Below are positions 34,166-46,140 of a DNA stretch of 64,000 bases, one piece after another. How positions within the stretch are numbered: the first letter of the stretch is position 1; every line of letters starts with the position of its first letter. This DNA comes from Rhabdophis nuchalis (Eukaryota > Chordata > Lepidosauria > Squamata > Natricidae), in assembly GCA_039707465.1 (NCBI GenBank), contig CM077653.1, positions 3,797,684-3,861,683 of the forward strand, read 5' to 3'. The notes under the pieces are model-generated. The model did not search any database, had not been told where the DNA came from, and saw only the letters and a list, made by a program, of their open reading frames with translations. The position numbers and the translations under genes are program-made.

Positions 34166-35401
34166 AAGACATTGCTTTTCATCACAAATCTTTTCTGATA
34201 CCAGTTAGAAGTGTTAGATGATCCTTCAACCTCCCTAATTCTCAGATGTGCCGGGCCTCATTCCACATGTTCAGTTATTCAGAGATTTCCCAAGAGCAAG
34301 CCTCCCGAGAAGCCAACTTCCAGTGGGAACGGTACTCATCAAAAGAAAAGAACATGTTCGGGCCAAACCTTCTGGCAGAAGAGCAACCAAGGGCGGCTGA
34401 TGACTTTCTTTCTAGCAAGGAAGCATCCCTGGATGAAAACACCCACATCTTACTGGCCTCTTCTAGCAGCCAGTGGGGAGGGGGAACTCCCTCCCTTAGA
34501 TCAGCAAATAATGTTAAACTACCTCTGAAGAAGCAAAGCAAGAAGGTCTAGGAAGACATAGCAAGAATGGGGAAAGAAAGCACAATGGAGATGCTATGGA
34601 AACTTTGTTGTATCTAAACCCAAGTTAGAACAGCCTGCTGTCCTTGCAATATTGTTGGCCTCCCAACTCCAGTCGATCTCGTTGGACTCCAACTCCTATC
34701 CGTCTCTGCAGCACATCAGTGGCCAGGATGATGGAAGATGTAGACATGGGGTCTCCTGTATCTAGCGTAAAGATGGCAGGAGATTAGACTCCATTTCAGA
34801 TGATGATGTTTATTTCCAGAGGACTTTATCCTTTTAGATACCTTCTTCTACTTTAAAGGACTTTCCGGTCAAGGTCTCTTTACAGATAAAGCCACCCTAG
34901 TGAAGAAGCTTTGAACTTCCGCATGAATAGCAAAAGTGCAAAAACATTATTTCAGAGCTAACACCTGGACAGTCAACTGTGTGGGTACTGAGGTCATAGT
35001 TTTCCCTGCTACGGGGACATTATTCTATTTCTGTTCCAATTAGTCCAATTATTTCTAAATGCGCACTTATTGCCATTCATTAAAATGCACATTTTATCCC
35101 AATCTGTGCCCTGGTGCCCTCTTAAATGTATTTATTTATGTCATGCATTTACATAATTTTTTTTTCCAGGTTTCTTCCAGGCAGATCATAGCAACCTACG
35201 GAGTTGTCCTCTTGTCCTTCAAAGAAGATGAGGAAAGGCATGAGGACAGGAAAAAGAGCCAGGATAGCTTCCAAAGCTGCTGAGATATCAAACTCTGGTC
35301 TCCTGTCTTCTCACATATCTCCGCAGTCCAAAGTCCATTGTCATCTAGAGATGGAAACGAAAAGCCAGCCACTGTAGTTCCAGCATGTTATCTTATCCAT
35401 G
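34166..35401. other. Intergenic segment, no recognised features
   Basis: Unique-looking; no exon-like frame with family similarity and no familiar repeat. Confidence 0.4.
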
Positions 35402-35409
35402 CCTTATAT

Positions 35410-35544
35410 CAGGGATGTCCAAACTTGGGAACTTTAAGACTTGTGGACTTCAACTCCCAGAATTCCCCAGCCAGCTATGCTGGCTGGGGAATTCTGGGAG
35501 TTGAAGTCCACAAGTCTTAAAGTTCCCAAGTTTGGACATCCCTG
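35410..35544. mobile_element. hAT-like near-perfect palindrome (135 bp) with 8-bp TSD
   Basis: Begins CAGGGATGTCCAAACTTGGG and ends with its exact inverse; the centre is CCAGCTATGCTGG. Nearly the whole element can fold on itself. Flanked by identical CCTTATAT at 35402-35409 and 35545-35552. Confidence 0.93.
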
Positions 35545-35551
35545 CCTTATA

Positions 35552-35781
35552 TACTGCCCTGTTTCCCAAAAAATAAGCCCTCCCCTGAAAATAAGCACTT
35601 TCTGAAAATATTGCAACACAGCAGCAGCCATGAGTGGGCCACCCTCATCTCATCTCACCTCACTTCACACTCACCTCCTGTACCTCAAAAATAATAAGAC
35701 CTCCCTGAAAATAAGGCCAATCACTTATTTCGAGGGTCAAAATAAAATAAGACCCTGTCTTATTTTCAGGGAAACACGGTA
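35552..35781 (-). mobile_element. Mariner-like MITE, copy 5 (reverse orientation)
   Basis: Ends CCTGTTTCCCAAAAAATAAG and TTTTCAGGGAAACACGGTA; same family as 8486 and 10349. Starts right at the TSD of the neighbouring hAT palindrome. Confidence 0.8.
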
Positions 35782-35874
35782 CCATAGCAATTCCATCCCC
35801 TCTCTGGGTGTTCTCATGTTGGAGAACCTCAACAGGTCAAACTTCTGTACATCACTACTAAAGACCCTAACACA

Positions 35875-36565
35875 GGGGTAGGTTCTGGCCGGTGTTACTA
35901 CTAATACACACGCTGGATGCGCAGTTCAACGGATATTGTCCTGCGCATGCGCAGAACTCAAAAAAAAGGTTGGCAATGGCGGCTATCAGGGAACTGTGGC
36001 CAGCCTGGGTCACTGCTAGTTCTGTGACCCAGGTCAACATACCACTAACTGGCCCAAACCAGTAAGAACCCCCTGCACATGGGGCTGGGCAACCTCATCG
36101 GGAGGGGTGGGTTCCTGCCAATTCTAGCCTCTTCTAGAGATTCCACAAATCTACAGTGCCATTCAGAACCGGTTCCAGCTCCCTCCCCTCGCCCGTCCGC
36201 CCATCATCCAGATGAAGAGCGAGAGGAGGAATTCTGGGAGTGGAAGTCCACAAGTCTTAAAGCTGTCAAGTTTGAACACCCCTGGGGGTTTTATTTTCCT
36301 AAAGGGTGAGGGGTGCAAGGGTCTTGTAACTTGACAGCTTTAAGACTTGCGTTCTTCAAATGCCAGAGTTCCTGAGCCAACTTTTTGGTTGCTAAGCAAG
36401 AGCGTTGTTAAGTGAGTTTTACCACATTTTACAAGTTGGCCATGCCCACCCAGTCACATGACTGTCAAGTCACTCCCACCTGGTCACATGGCTGGTAAGC
36501 CACTCCCACAAAGCAGGCCACACCCGCAGAAGAGGTTCTAAACAATTTTGAAGCCCACCACTGCT
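35875..36565. mobile_element. Cluster of hAT-like fragments
   Basis: Pieces include a GGGTAGGTTCTGGCCGG head, an AAACCAGTAAGAACCCCC end, a palindrome half near 36226-36286 (GGAAGTCCACAAGTCTTA) and a GCCACTCCCAC ... CCCACCACTG tail. Boundaries between nested pieces are not resolved. Confidence 0.5.
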
Positions 36566-37271
36566 AATCGGGCATGCACATTACACACGGATGTGCACAC
36601 CACCATCCTGCAACACCCAGCTGCTCGGCAGAGTTCGTGCAGGTGCACATGCTGTGCAAGCATACACAATTGGCTCATTTGCATCAAAAAAACTGTAAGG
36701 AACGAGGGCGGGCAGGTGGGTCAAATGAGCCACTGTTCCAGTTTGATGGCTGCTGCTCCCAGGTACCACTGGTATGGATGTACTGGGCCGTACTGCCCAG
36801 AACCCACCTCTGGAACCCACCTCTGCCCGAAGAAAACTCTTGAATCCAGAAGGATTGTCCCTACTTTTGCTTGGCCCTTCTGCTTGGAGCTCCTTCAAAG
36901 GTCTCATCCTGCTTATACCTCCTCTCAAAATTCCTTCTGACATTCTACTTTCCAGCCTGTGGAGGTGTTCAAAACATTTCAAGGTCCAAACAACTCAACT
37001 TGTTCCCAACTGGGGGTGTCAAAATTGTTCGGATGTCATAGCACAGCAGAGCCGTCTAAACATGCCGAAACAGATCCAGCTTGAAAAGAGGTCACCGTGT
37101 CCTCGGTTTCACAGTAGGAAACCCATATTTGGGGTCATACCAGTTTCAGTGATTGGTTGGGATGTGGTTTGGGAGCAACACGTGACTTGAGACATGTCCC
37201 ACGCACTCCCCAGAAAATAGCAGCTCCTAGCCTGCTTTGCACTTCAGTTCCTGTAGAAGAGAATCTTTGCA
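36566..37271. other. Intergenic segment, no recognised features
   Basis: Nothing recognisable. Confidence 0.35.
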
Positions 37272-37640
37272 GCTCAGGGTTGAACTTGGTGCTCTCTGAG
37301 CTTGGTGCTTTTCCTACAGATGTTTCATTACCCAGCTAGGTAACATCATCAGTGGTAGAAGGGAGTGGGATTTGTAAAGGGGAGAAAGAGGAGGAGCATG
37401 GGGTCCTTGGTCCTCTCTGAGGTGGGTTGTTTTCTTACAGACGTTTCATGACTCAACTAGGTAACTTCATCAGAGCTGGAAAGGAGTGGGGTTTGTGGAG
37501 AGGAGGAGGAGGGAGGAAGAGGGGGAGGAGAAGGAGAAGGAGAAGGACCATGGGGTCCTTGGTGTTCTCTGAGCTTGGTTGTTTTCTTGCAGACATTTCA
37601 TGACCCAATGGGGGAACATCATCAGTGCATCATCATCAGG
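37272..37640 (+). repeat. Dispersed tandem repeat (same unit as 33744), with GGA expansion
   Basis: About three units of roughly 110-170 bp; the second and third units carry an internal (GGA)n run between the GGGGTTTG and the CATGGGGTCCTTGGT segments. Confidence 0.65.
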
Positions 37641-38533
37641 GCCAACACAACTTCACTATTTCACATCTTCACACTGCAGTTTCACTTCTTGCACTCCCCG
37701 CTGTCGAATAAGGCCTGCAGTTGAGGTCTGCAACATTTGGCCTTGGAGAAGAGACCCCCTAAAACATCCTTGAACCTCACACCTGCTGGACGTTTCAGGA
37801 GCCGAGAGGCAGAATAACAAGAAAAAAAACTTATAAAAGGTTCAGCAGGAAAGGTAGGGAGAAAAATCGCCCTGCTCTTTATCTTCCACCATCCACTTGA
37901 TTTATTTCTCTGTCCTTCATCCCCTTTGCTGTGTTTGTGTGAAGAGGAGTGGATGCCTATTTTATTTTTATTTTTGCAGCTAATTACAAATCACTTAAAC
38001 ACTCCATCAAGTCCAGACTCAGCTCCGTGGAGCGTCATGGGACTAGCTGACGCCCAAAGTTTGCACACTAGCATAGCCCCAGGGAGACGCCTGGCCTACA
38101 TCAAGGCAAGGGAGGGGCCGGCTTCTGAATCCACCCAGACCCCCCTATACGACTGACTCCCCCGGGGTTTATACCTGCTCTGCCGGGTATAAAAATACAC
38201 CGGGATTTATCTCAACAGCCCTGCTTTGTAACAGGCAGGAGAAAGGAAGAAGTCCTGTTCTCTTGATTTACTGTTGGGTCAAGATACATGGTTGTGTAAA
38301 CGCAACAGGTTGGCAACACAATCAGAACCGAGAATGCTTCTCCCCCCCTAACCATTAGCTTATGGGATTCTCTTCCCGAAAATGAGAGGGTAACAAAGCT
38401 GTAGGACTGCAAGGACATCCCACTGAGGGCACTCAAGGACTGGAGAAGGAGGGAAATGAGTGTGCTGGTCACCATGGCTAAGTAGAACCTCCGATTCCAG
38501 AAGGAGTAGACCACTGGATACCAGTTTTCAGGG
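37641..38533. other. Intergenic segment, no recognised features
   Basis: Nothing recognisable on either strand. Confidence 0.35.
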
Positions 38534-39045
38534 GGTTGGGAGAAATGTCCTTCTGGGTTCAGTTCCAAGTGGGGGGAAAAGACACTAGATTTATGGAAGT
38601 TGCTTGGAAAGGAGGTTTATTGATGGTGGACAGGACCACGTGGTTTGAGGTCCTGGGGGGAAAGGGGGTCACATGCCTTGAAGATCTTGAAGGAAAGAAG
38701 GAAAGAGTTGTTGAGAGTCCTTGAGTTTTATGCCCTCTCTGGGTTTTAGAATTTGAGCTTCTGTTCAGATTGGTTGTCCCAATCTTGGTTGACTCTTGCT
38801 GGGTGATGATGTAATGGAAGCGCTCTGGGATTCCTCTTATGGCTCTGCCTGAAGTAGGTAGATCTTTGTTATACTGGCTCAGGCCTTAATGGCCCATTGA
38901 CAAAGGTGGGCGGGGGGGCAGGCAGCTGCTCTGTCTTTAAAACATTTCTCCTTTTCTCATCCAGGGAAACATAATATTCTGCCTTTTTAATCTTTCCTAA
39001 AATATTTCATTTTTCTAGAAGAGGGGTGGGTGCTAACTTCCTACA
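38534..39045 (+). mobile_element. Solo LTR-like repeat, family A copy 2
   Basis: Collinear with 32298-32842 over its full length, including GGTTTATTGATGGTGGACAG, TTTTATGCCCTCTCTGGG, GGCTCAGGCCTTAATGGCC and the end TGCTAACTTCCTACA. Considerably diverged from copy 1, so the two are independent insertions rather than the ends of one provirus. Confidence 0.6.
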
Positions 39046-39829
39046 AGGCACTATCAGTATGAGAGGACCATGACGTCTCCTGCTAAAGGAAGGAAGTTGG
39101 ACTAAAAGATCTCCAAAGTCCCTTCTAACCATATTATTCTATGTTGTATATCTCTGGGAAAGGCGGTCCCATAAGGGAGACGTCATAACTTGTGTTCAAG
39201 ATCCCTCTATGAGACCACTTCACACACAAAAAAAAACCATGTCTGCTTTGCCAGATGTAGTAGGGCAGAAACCAGTGAGATGGTCCCACCAGTGAGATGG
39301 TCCCACTTGGTCCCGGGTCACATAGGACTTCAAAGTGTCAACCATCCCCTTGACTTGTACCCAGAATGATGTTCGTCCATCATGTTCGAAGCGGACCTTG
39401 GCATCTAACAGGTGCTGTGTACCCAGAAGCTTCCCAGGTCAATATCAATGACAACTAGGACTTCTTCAAAAGCCACACCAAAATAAATAAGCACGTCTTG
39501 AAAGAACGTAATCGTTTTTGGAGCCTCCTGGATTTTTTCTTCTTAATACCCAAGTGATTTTAAAAGAAGTTTCTGTTCAACAGTTACTTGCACTGAACAA
39601 TTGAAACATTTAATCTGTGCGAATTCCAGTGTCAGCCGAGGACGCGCCTTCATCGTCACCAGTTTGACGTGATGGAATGTCAACCCTACAGCTCATGGAC
39701 GGAGGCTGTTTGATTCAGCTGGATTGAGGGCAGGTCAAGAGCCTTCTGTGCATTTGAAGAGCAATTCTTTCAATTACGTTGGCAAATCGAACGGGCCCGA
39801 TTCATCAAACTGGAGCATCAGTTCAGAAG
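39046..39829. other. Intergenic segment with a short CR1 3' piece near 39060-39140
   Basis: GGAAGTTGGACTAAAAGATC followed by TCCAAAGTCCCTTCTAACC is a CR1-like 3' end. The motif near 39380-39420 is a diverged partner of one near 5670. The rest is unrecognised. Confidence 0.45.
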
Positions 39830-40030
39830 TTTTGGGTCATGACTGCCGTGTTCTGCACACGATTGTGATTTGCAACAACACTGGGGAAACTGGATTCACT
39901 GAACAACTCCGTTATTTGTTTAACAATCGGCGTGGAAATTGTTGTAAAGTTGAGTTTGACTCAACTCACGACCTTATGGCAGCAATTCCAATCTCAATTA
40001 TGGTTATAAGTCAAGGACTTCCTATAGATC
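39830..40030 (+). mobile_element. Diverged interspersed repeat (GTTAAGTGAATC/ACGACC family)
   Basis: Shares the order GGTCATGACTG, GGATTCACTGAACAAC, CGTTATTTG and a TTATAAGTCAAGGAC end with the reversed copy at 45160-45556. Family name not assigned. Confidence 0.5.
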
Positions 40031-40494
40031 CAGCACATAAAACGATAGGGACCTTCCTTAACTGCAAGATCCTTTGCAATGCTGCACACCAACCACGAGG
40101 TGTCCTCATTGGCACACATTAACCAAAAGAGGGAAGATACTCATTCAGGTTCACATTAGAAAAGTCACCGACTTGATCAATCAATCAATCAATCAATCAG
40201 TAATTTGTTCAATTATTGATCAGCAAAAAAAAAATAGAATGAAGCAGATCAATACAGTAATATTCCAGCAACTACCAGAATAAAACACACTATATAACTT
40301 TCACTCTTCAATTGCTAGGTTCATACAATTGCTACTTGGATGATAAGTCCGAAACATTATTAAGTATAAAATGAAATCCATATATCCTCTACAATTTATT
40401 ACTTAAGATGCATAAAATCAAAAAGTTTAAAACAAAGATAATGATGCTTTTAACTGATTATATCTTGCTTTCATCACAACAACAAAACATTAGC

Positions 40495-40694
40495 TAAAGG
40501 TAAAGGTTCCCCTCACACATATGTGCTATTTGTTCCCGACTCTAGGAGGCAGTGCTCATCTCCGTTTCGAAGCCAAAGAGCCAGCACTGTCCAAAGACGT
40601 CTCCATGGCGGGCATGACTAAATGCCAAAGGCACACAGAATGCTGTTACCTTCCCACCAAAAGTGGTTCCTATTTTTCTACTTACATTTTCTAT
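40495..40694 (-). mobile_element. tRNA-derived SINE (Sauria/BovB-tailed type), truncated
   Basis: Retains the TAAAGGTAAAGGTTCCCC tail and core up to CCTATTTTTCTACTTACAT; the tRNA-like head is absent. Confidence 0.82.
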
Positions 40695-41037
40695 TGTGGG
40701 AAAATGGGAGGGGGGATTGTACGGAGTTAGATGATAGGTAGCCATAACAAAATTCTTTCTAGAAAGCCAAGGTCATCCTTCATCTTTGCACCTCTGCACC
40801 TGACCAGAACTGGGTGGGTGGAAGCTGCCAGCGTGGCAGTGGGAGATGGGACCATGGGATGGACTGGTTGGTGTGGGGAGCAAGATCTTGAATTTTCGGG
40901 ATGGGGAAAACCGGGAAGTTTTCAGATTCGGGTTTTCTCAGTTGTGCCAACATGGCTCTCTTAATAAATTAAAACTTTGAGCAACACTTTTGTCTTGGAC
41001 TCAGATTTACTTTTGGAGGCTATTTGGAACCCTGACA
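40695..41037 (+). mobile_element. Possible LTR remnant
   Basis: A TGTGGGAAAATGG start, an AATAAATTAAAACTTTGAGC polyadenylation-like stretch and a GGAACCCTGACA end are LTR-like, and the segment begins where the SINE is cut off. No target-site duplication was found, so this is weak. Confidence 0.3.
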
Positions 41038-41726
41038 CCTTTCTTCTGTGAACAACATCATGCCATCTTCATCATGGTTTGGTTGACACCACAAGCTAAG
41101 AAGAGCCTCAATCCCATTTCACTCGGGCGTGTTGTAGCAACCTGAACGTTTCAAAAAAGCTTCGGTCGCAACTCTCGTTCCTTTCGACAGGGCCATATTT
41201 TGAATTGCAGGAGGAGGCGTGCTAGATCTGCCTTCATTTCTCATTTAAATTCTTTCTCATGTATTAATCAGAAATCTCCACAAGGGACTCTTTGTGGACA
41301 GGAAGCCGGGTCGCGCTAAATAAATAGGAATCCAGCTGCTGGGAACTTACTTGGTTTGGAATGATTCTTCCATTACAACACTGGCAGTTTTCCTCTTCGT
41401 GTTTTCAGGATATATGGACAAAAGATCTCAAAAGATCTCAGCTCAGTTTTTCATTCACGGAATCAGCTGGGCTGGAAATCTGCCCTACTTTTCCTACCTG
41501 CCCTTCGCTCTGGACAACCTGTCTCTGTTGGGCCTCAAGAAGAAGGACCTCTGGACCTCTGATGGGTTTTGCAGGCCAGCCTCTGGTTGTGTTACATGAG
41601 TTTGCTCTACGCAGCTAAGACCTGGGAATTGCCAAGACCCATTGGGCTGCAGGAATCGCATTTGGCTTCCCTGGTTTTTTTCCCAACTTGGATCTCCGTT
41701 ATCATCACAGGTGGTCAACCATGGAC
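41038..41726. other. Intergenic segment, no recognised features
   Basis: Nothing recognisable. Confidence 0.35.
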
Positions 41727-42025
41727 AATCTAGGAACGACCTACCCCCCGACCTTCGCACTACCTTGGACCTCCGCCTCTTCCGCCAACGTCTTAAGTCG
41801 TACTTATTCCAACAAGCCGGCCTAGGATAGCCCCCCGCTTCTGACTTTTAAATATAAATTATAATTTGGTTACGGTTTTAATAATGGATTTTAGCACGGG
41901 TTAATTAATTTAATATATTTTTAATTGATGTATATTGTATTTATGGTTTTATATAATGCCTGTGCGCCGCCCTGGGTCCTAACAAGGAGAAGGGCAGGGT
42001 ATAAATTTGATAAAATAAATAAATA
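41727..42025 (+). mobile_element. L2-type LINE 3' end
   Basis: Coding remnant RNDLPPDLRTTLDLRLFRQ up to AGLG and a stop, then GTGCGCCGCCCTGGGTCC and GGCAGGGTATAAATTTGATA. Confidence 0.85.
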
Positions 42026-42329
42026 AAATAGGGAGAATTTCTTTTCTTTTTTAAAATGAAGGCTTTTAAATTCAAAATTCAAAAAGATATTTTTTTAAAA
42101 AAATTCATAATTGCCAGTTAGGCACAAACAGAAAAATCTGCAGCCTAGGGATAAATTCCTCCACGTTTCTGGGATGGGGGCAGGTGTGAAATACTATGGG
42201 TTCGGACTGGTTTGCCCAAACTGGTAGTATAAAATACTACTGGTTCAGGTGAATCGATATTTACAATGATCAGCTGGGTGAAGATCTGCTGTGACGTGCG
42301 ATATGTATTAGCTAGAATCGTTGATTCTA

Positions 42330-42677
42330 GTGGTGGCTAAGTGGCTAAAATGCTCAGCTTGTCAATCAGAAAGGTTGGCAGTTCGGTGGTTCGAATCCCT
42401 AATGCTGCGGAATGGAATGAGCTTCTGTTATTTGTCCCAGCTTCTGCCAACCTAGCAGTTCAAAAGCACGTAAAAAATGCAAGTAGAAAAAGAGGAACCA
42501 CATTTCGTGGGAAGGGAACAGCGTTCCATGCGCCTTTGGCATTGAGTCATGCCGGCCACATGACCACGGAGACGTCTTCGGACAGCGCTGGCTCTTCGGC
42601 TTTGAAACGGAGATGAGCACCGCCCCCTAGAGTCAGGAACAACCAGCACGTATGTGCGAGGGGAACCTTTACCTTTA
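42330..42677 (+). mobile_element. tRNA-derived SINE (Sauria/BovB-tailed type), full length
   Basis: Complete order: tRNA-like head GTGGTGGCTAAGTGGC, B box GGTTCGAATCCCTAATGC, AAAATGCAAGTAGAAAAAGA linker, CATGCCGGCCACATGACCAC core, and GGGGAACCTTTACCTTTAA tail. Confidence 0.92.
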
Positions 42678-43255
42678 ACATGGCTAGAAGGTGCTATGAG
42701 TTCCTCCACTTTCTCCCGAGAATGTGGGACAGCCTCTTCCCTTGGGAACCACTCAGGATTTGCAGAAATGTAAATGTTCTGGATTTCAAATTCCCATCAT
42801 GGGGCGAGAAGCTTGCTAAACAAGGAGAATTGTTACTACTTGATTTATGTAATGAGGAATGGGGCAAGAGTGAATGTTACCTCCCCCAGAAGCCTATTTA
42901 TATTTAGCTTATGAATATGGTGATGACTTTTTTCTCAGGAACCCATGCCAGCACCAACCAGAGCTACTACCAAGCTCCAGGTGGATTATTTTGTCCAGGC
43001 AGAAATGAAAGGAACCTTGACACTAATCTTTGATTGAACATTCAGATGTCCTTGACCAACCACTTAATCCTCCTTCCCACACAGCTCTGCCCTGCAGGTA
43101 AACAATCTGAGCTACACCCATAACTCTCTCCTACCGTACCTCCATGGATTGCTGCCCTGGCGTGACTCATTTTGAAGAACAGTCATACCTGGTCTTTGGG
43201 CACAGCAAACAAAAGAAGAATATTTATCACTGACACCCCCCCCCCCCCGCAAGAA
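42678..43255. other. Intergenic segment, no recognised features
   Basis: Ends with a C-run at 43237-43247; nothing else recognised. Confidence 0.35.
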
Positions 43256-43259
43256 ATTA

Positions 43260-43464
43260 TATTCTGGCAGAAATGAAGGGCATTTAGAACCCCAGAGAGG
43301 GCATAAAACTAGGATACTCTCAGAATCTCCTCCCTTTCCCCCCCAGGACCTCAAACCTTGTGCTCCTGTCCACCATCAATAAAACTTCTTTCCAAGCAAC
43401 TTCTATGAATCCAGGGTCTTTTTCCCCACTTGGAACTGAACCCAGATGGACATTTCTTCCAACA
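43260..43464 (-). mobile_element. Solo LTR-like repeat, family A copy 3 (5' part only)
   Basis: On the minus strand it starts TGTTGGAAGAAATGTCC and keeps GGTTCAGTTCCAAGTGGG and TTTTATGCCCTCTCTGGG, then similarity to copies 1 and 2 ends. Confidence 0.6.
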
Positions 43465-43621
43465 CCTGCAGTGCTGGACACTCTCATCCAACTTACTAAC
43501 CAGACTTGACCCTTCCCAGACCACAGAAAGACGAAAGTTATGTGCTGCCACCTTCTGAGTAAAAGATACTAGAGAACAAATCCATCCATCCTCCCACCAC
43601 TTAGTTCTGCGTGCCCTAGGT

Positions 43622-43756
43622 CAGGCGTCTGCAAAGTTGGCTCTTTTAAGACTGGTGGACTTCAACTCCCAGAATTCCCCAGCCAGCAAAGCTGGCTGGG
43701 GAATTCTGGGAGTTGAAGTCCACCAGTCTTAAAAGAGCCAACTTTGCAGACCCCTG
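43622..43756. mobile_element. hAT-like near-perfect palindrome (135 bp) with 8-bp TSD
   Basis: Begins CAGGCGTCTGCAAAGTTGGC; centre GCCAGCAAAGCTGGC; the right arm mirrors the left. Flanked by identical CCCTAGGT at 43614-43621 and 43757-43764. Same family and size as 35410-35544. Confidence 0.93.
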
Positions 43757-43764
43757 CCCTAGGT

Positions 43765-45159
43765 GGAAAGAGTTGCATCAACGCAATTTGCTTTCAAGGG
43801 GTTCAGAAATCAAATCTCGATACGCACAGCCGATTCACAAGTTGCTCCTCCTCCTGCATTTCGCATTATCCGTTCTTTTTCACCTTCTGTCTCAAGGCTC
43901 TACCTAGCTTTGGTCCCTCCGTCTTGTGGGAATAATAAAACAGACTCTACAGTGGTTTCCTCTTCTAAACTAGCAGTCAAACACACAGCTTTTGGGCTTC
44001 TTGTCAAGGAATAGGACAGTTTGCAACTGCATTATAAAGTATTACCATCGAGATAAGCAACACAAACAACGGAGCCATTCAGGAGCGTCTCTTGAATGCC
44101 ATCTGCTGGTCGACGGCCCACAGCTGTGGATGAGTTTCTCCAGGTGTAAAATCCATCAACCTGCAGGGCACATGTGAACCTGACCTGTTGATAGCTGACA
44201 CGTAGAAGAAGAAGAAGAAAGAGTATTTGATGGATTGGTAACCGGAACAGAATAACAGAGTTGGAAGGGACTTTGGAGGTCTTCTAGTCTAACCCTCTGC
44301 TCAAGCAGAGTGGATCCAGAGGTATTTCACGAGAAGAGTACTCCACTCCTCTGCTCACAGTAGAATCCCTTACGTCACCAGGCTCAAAATGTAGGGCTTG
44401 GGCAACCTAGAACTACACCAACTATGGTCTGACCTGAGCGTAGTACACAAAACTACGCCAACAATTACTTCAGCTTCAACCGCAACAATACACGAGCACA
44501 CAATAGATACACACTCAAGGTAAACCGCTCCAACCTCAATTGCAGAAAATACAACTTCAGCCATATAATGTTTGCAGTGTAATGTTCCTGGAGAAGAAAC
44601 TTCGCAAAACTATTTGGCTTGTTTCAAACTTCTGGACTGCAGCTGTGGATTGGCGGAGCAAATCCACCCTGCAAATATTCCTCTCTTTTTTTTCCCTTCT
44701 TCCTCTTTCCCCTCCCCCCCCCCTGACCTACAAAGATTGGGTCGTCTTTATCCAAGGAAAACCCCATTTTTCTCTCTCTCTCTCTCTTGCCTAGGCCAAG
44801 CTCCAATTTCAGCTTGTTAGCTTCAACTGGGAAGTGAATTTCTTTGAACTCGACTTGAATTAATGTCTCCATGGCAATGGGTCAGCAGTTTTGTCTTCCC
44901 TGAGCTGCTCTTTGCCTTCCCCCACCCAAGAGGTTTGGGGTGGGGTGGGGGCTGGGCTGGGGGGGGGGTGAGAAAAGAGGCAGGGGGAAGGGCGTTGCAC
45001 CTTGAACAAGTTAAGCTCGGGCTGAGAAAAAACTTGAGGTGGACAAAGGTTGAGGATTCAAGACGGTGAACCTTGTCCTGCAATTTAATTGCAGCTGGTC
45101 TAAATTGCTCTCTCCGAATGCAGAAACGGAAAGCTAATTTGAAGGGGCCAAACTTACTC
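43765..45159. other. Intergenic segment; CR1 3' terminus at 44250-44320
   Basis: At 44250-44320 the minus strand has GACTAGAAGACCTCCAAAG and CCCTTCCAACTCTGTTATTC, a CR1 3' end. A G-run region at 44935-44970 may be structured. The remainder is unrecognised. Confidence 0.45.
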
Positions 45160-45556
45160 CTTGACGTACGACCCGAAGGGGGCCCAAGATGTCTGTTGCT
45201 AAGTGAGACATTTGTTAAGGGAAATTTCGGCCCATTTTACGACCATTCTCGCCACGCTGGTTAAGTGAATCGCTGCGGAGTGGATAAAGTAGTCACTTGG
45301 TTGAGAAAGGAAATCCAGCTTTCCCACGGAGGTCGCAAAAGGGGATTCTGTGACACACACACACACACACACACACACACCGGGACAATGCGACCGTCAT
45401 AAACATGAGTCAGTTGCCAAGCATCTGAATTTGGATCGCATGGCCATGGGGACACTGCAACGGTCTCAACGTGTGAAAAACAGGCTTGAGTCCCATTTTT
45501 CAGAGCAGTTGTAACTTTAAGCACTCGGTAAAATGAAATGTTGTAAGTCAAGCTGA
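45160..45556 (-). mobile_element. Interspersed repeat (GTTAAGTGAATC/ACGACC family), near complete
   Basis: Plus-strand end TTGTAAGTCAAGCTGAGG and start TTGACGTACGACCCGAAGG bracket a body that includes GTTGCTAAGTGAGACATTTG and a (CA)n at 45352-45380. A shorter partner is at 39830. Confidence 0.55.
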
Positions 45557-45655
45557 GGCCCTTGCATTCATCTCGGCTCCCTAACCTTGGCTACATGTGG
45601 AGACCATGTTCTCCCTCCTGTTGATGTGACAGCTTTATTGATTAGCCTATACGCC

Positions 45656-46140
45656 CACGATGGCGAACCTATGGCACACGTGCCAGAGGTGGCACGCAGA
45701 GCCCTCTTTCTGGGCATGGGTGGCATCGCCACCTGCTCTTCTAGTTTCCGTAGCACATGCTGGTTTTCGCAGATGCCAGAGCGCCGGAAAACAGCCTGGA
45801 AAATTGGCCTAAAAAATGCCCCAAAACTGGCCATTTCTAAGGGGTTTCTCATGTTGAAAATGGGTTGGAAAATGCCCCCCAAAACGGCCCATTTTACAGG
45901 GCATTTTTGGGCCAAAAACGGCCTGAGAAACAGCCGTGAAAAACAGATTGAAAAATGGCCTGGAAATGGCCCAAAACTGCCCAATTTTCAGTGGCTTCTT
46001 ATGCTGAAAATGAGCTGGGAAATGGCCCACAAATAGGCCATGTTCCACAGCATTTTCCCAGCCGTTTTTGGGCCAAAACCAGCCTGAAAACAGCTCAAAA
46101 AATGGCCTGAAAATGCCCCCCAAAAGAGCCCCAAAACAGG
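45656..46140 (+). mobile_element. hAT-like element start with internal ~150-bp tandem GGCC/AAAATG repeat
   Basis: Begins GATGGCGAACCTATGGCAC, a known-looking hAT-type head also found reversed near 49975. It is followed by repeated GGCCTGAAAATGGCCC-type units; the TTCT(C/T)ATG.TGAAAATG block recurs with a 150-bp step. Right end unclear. Confidence 0.5.

Noticed and set aside
32298..39045. One provirus bounded by the two same-orientation LTR-like copies
   Set aside because: The two copies are strongly diverged from each other, and the interval contains unrelated LINE, hAT and MITE insertions with no gag, pol or env remnant.
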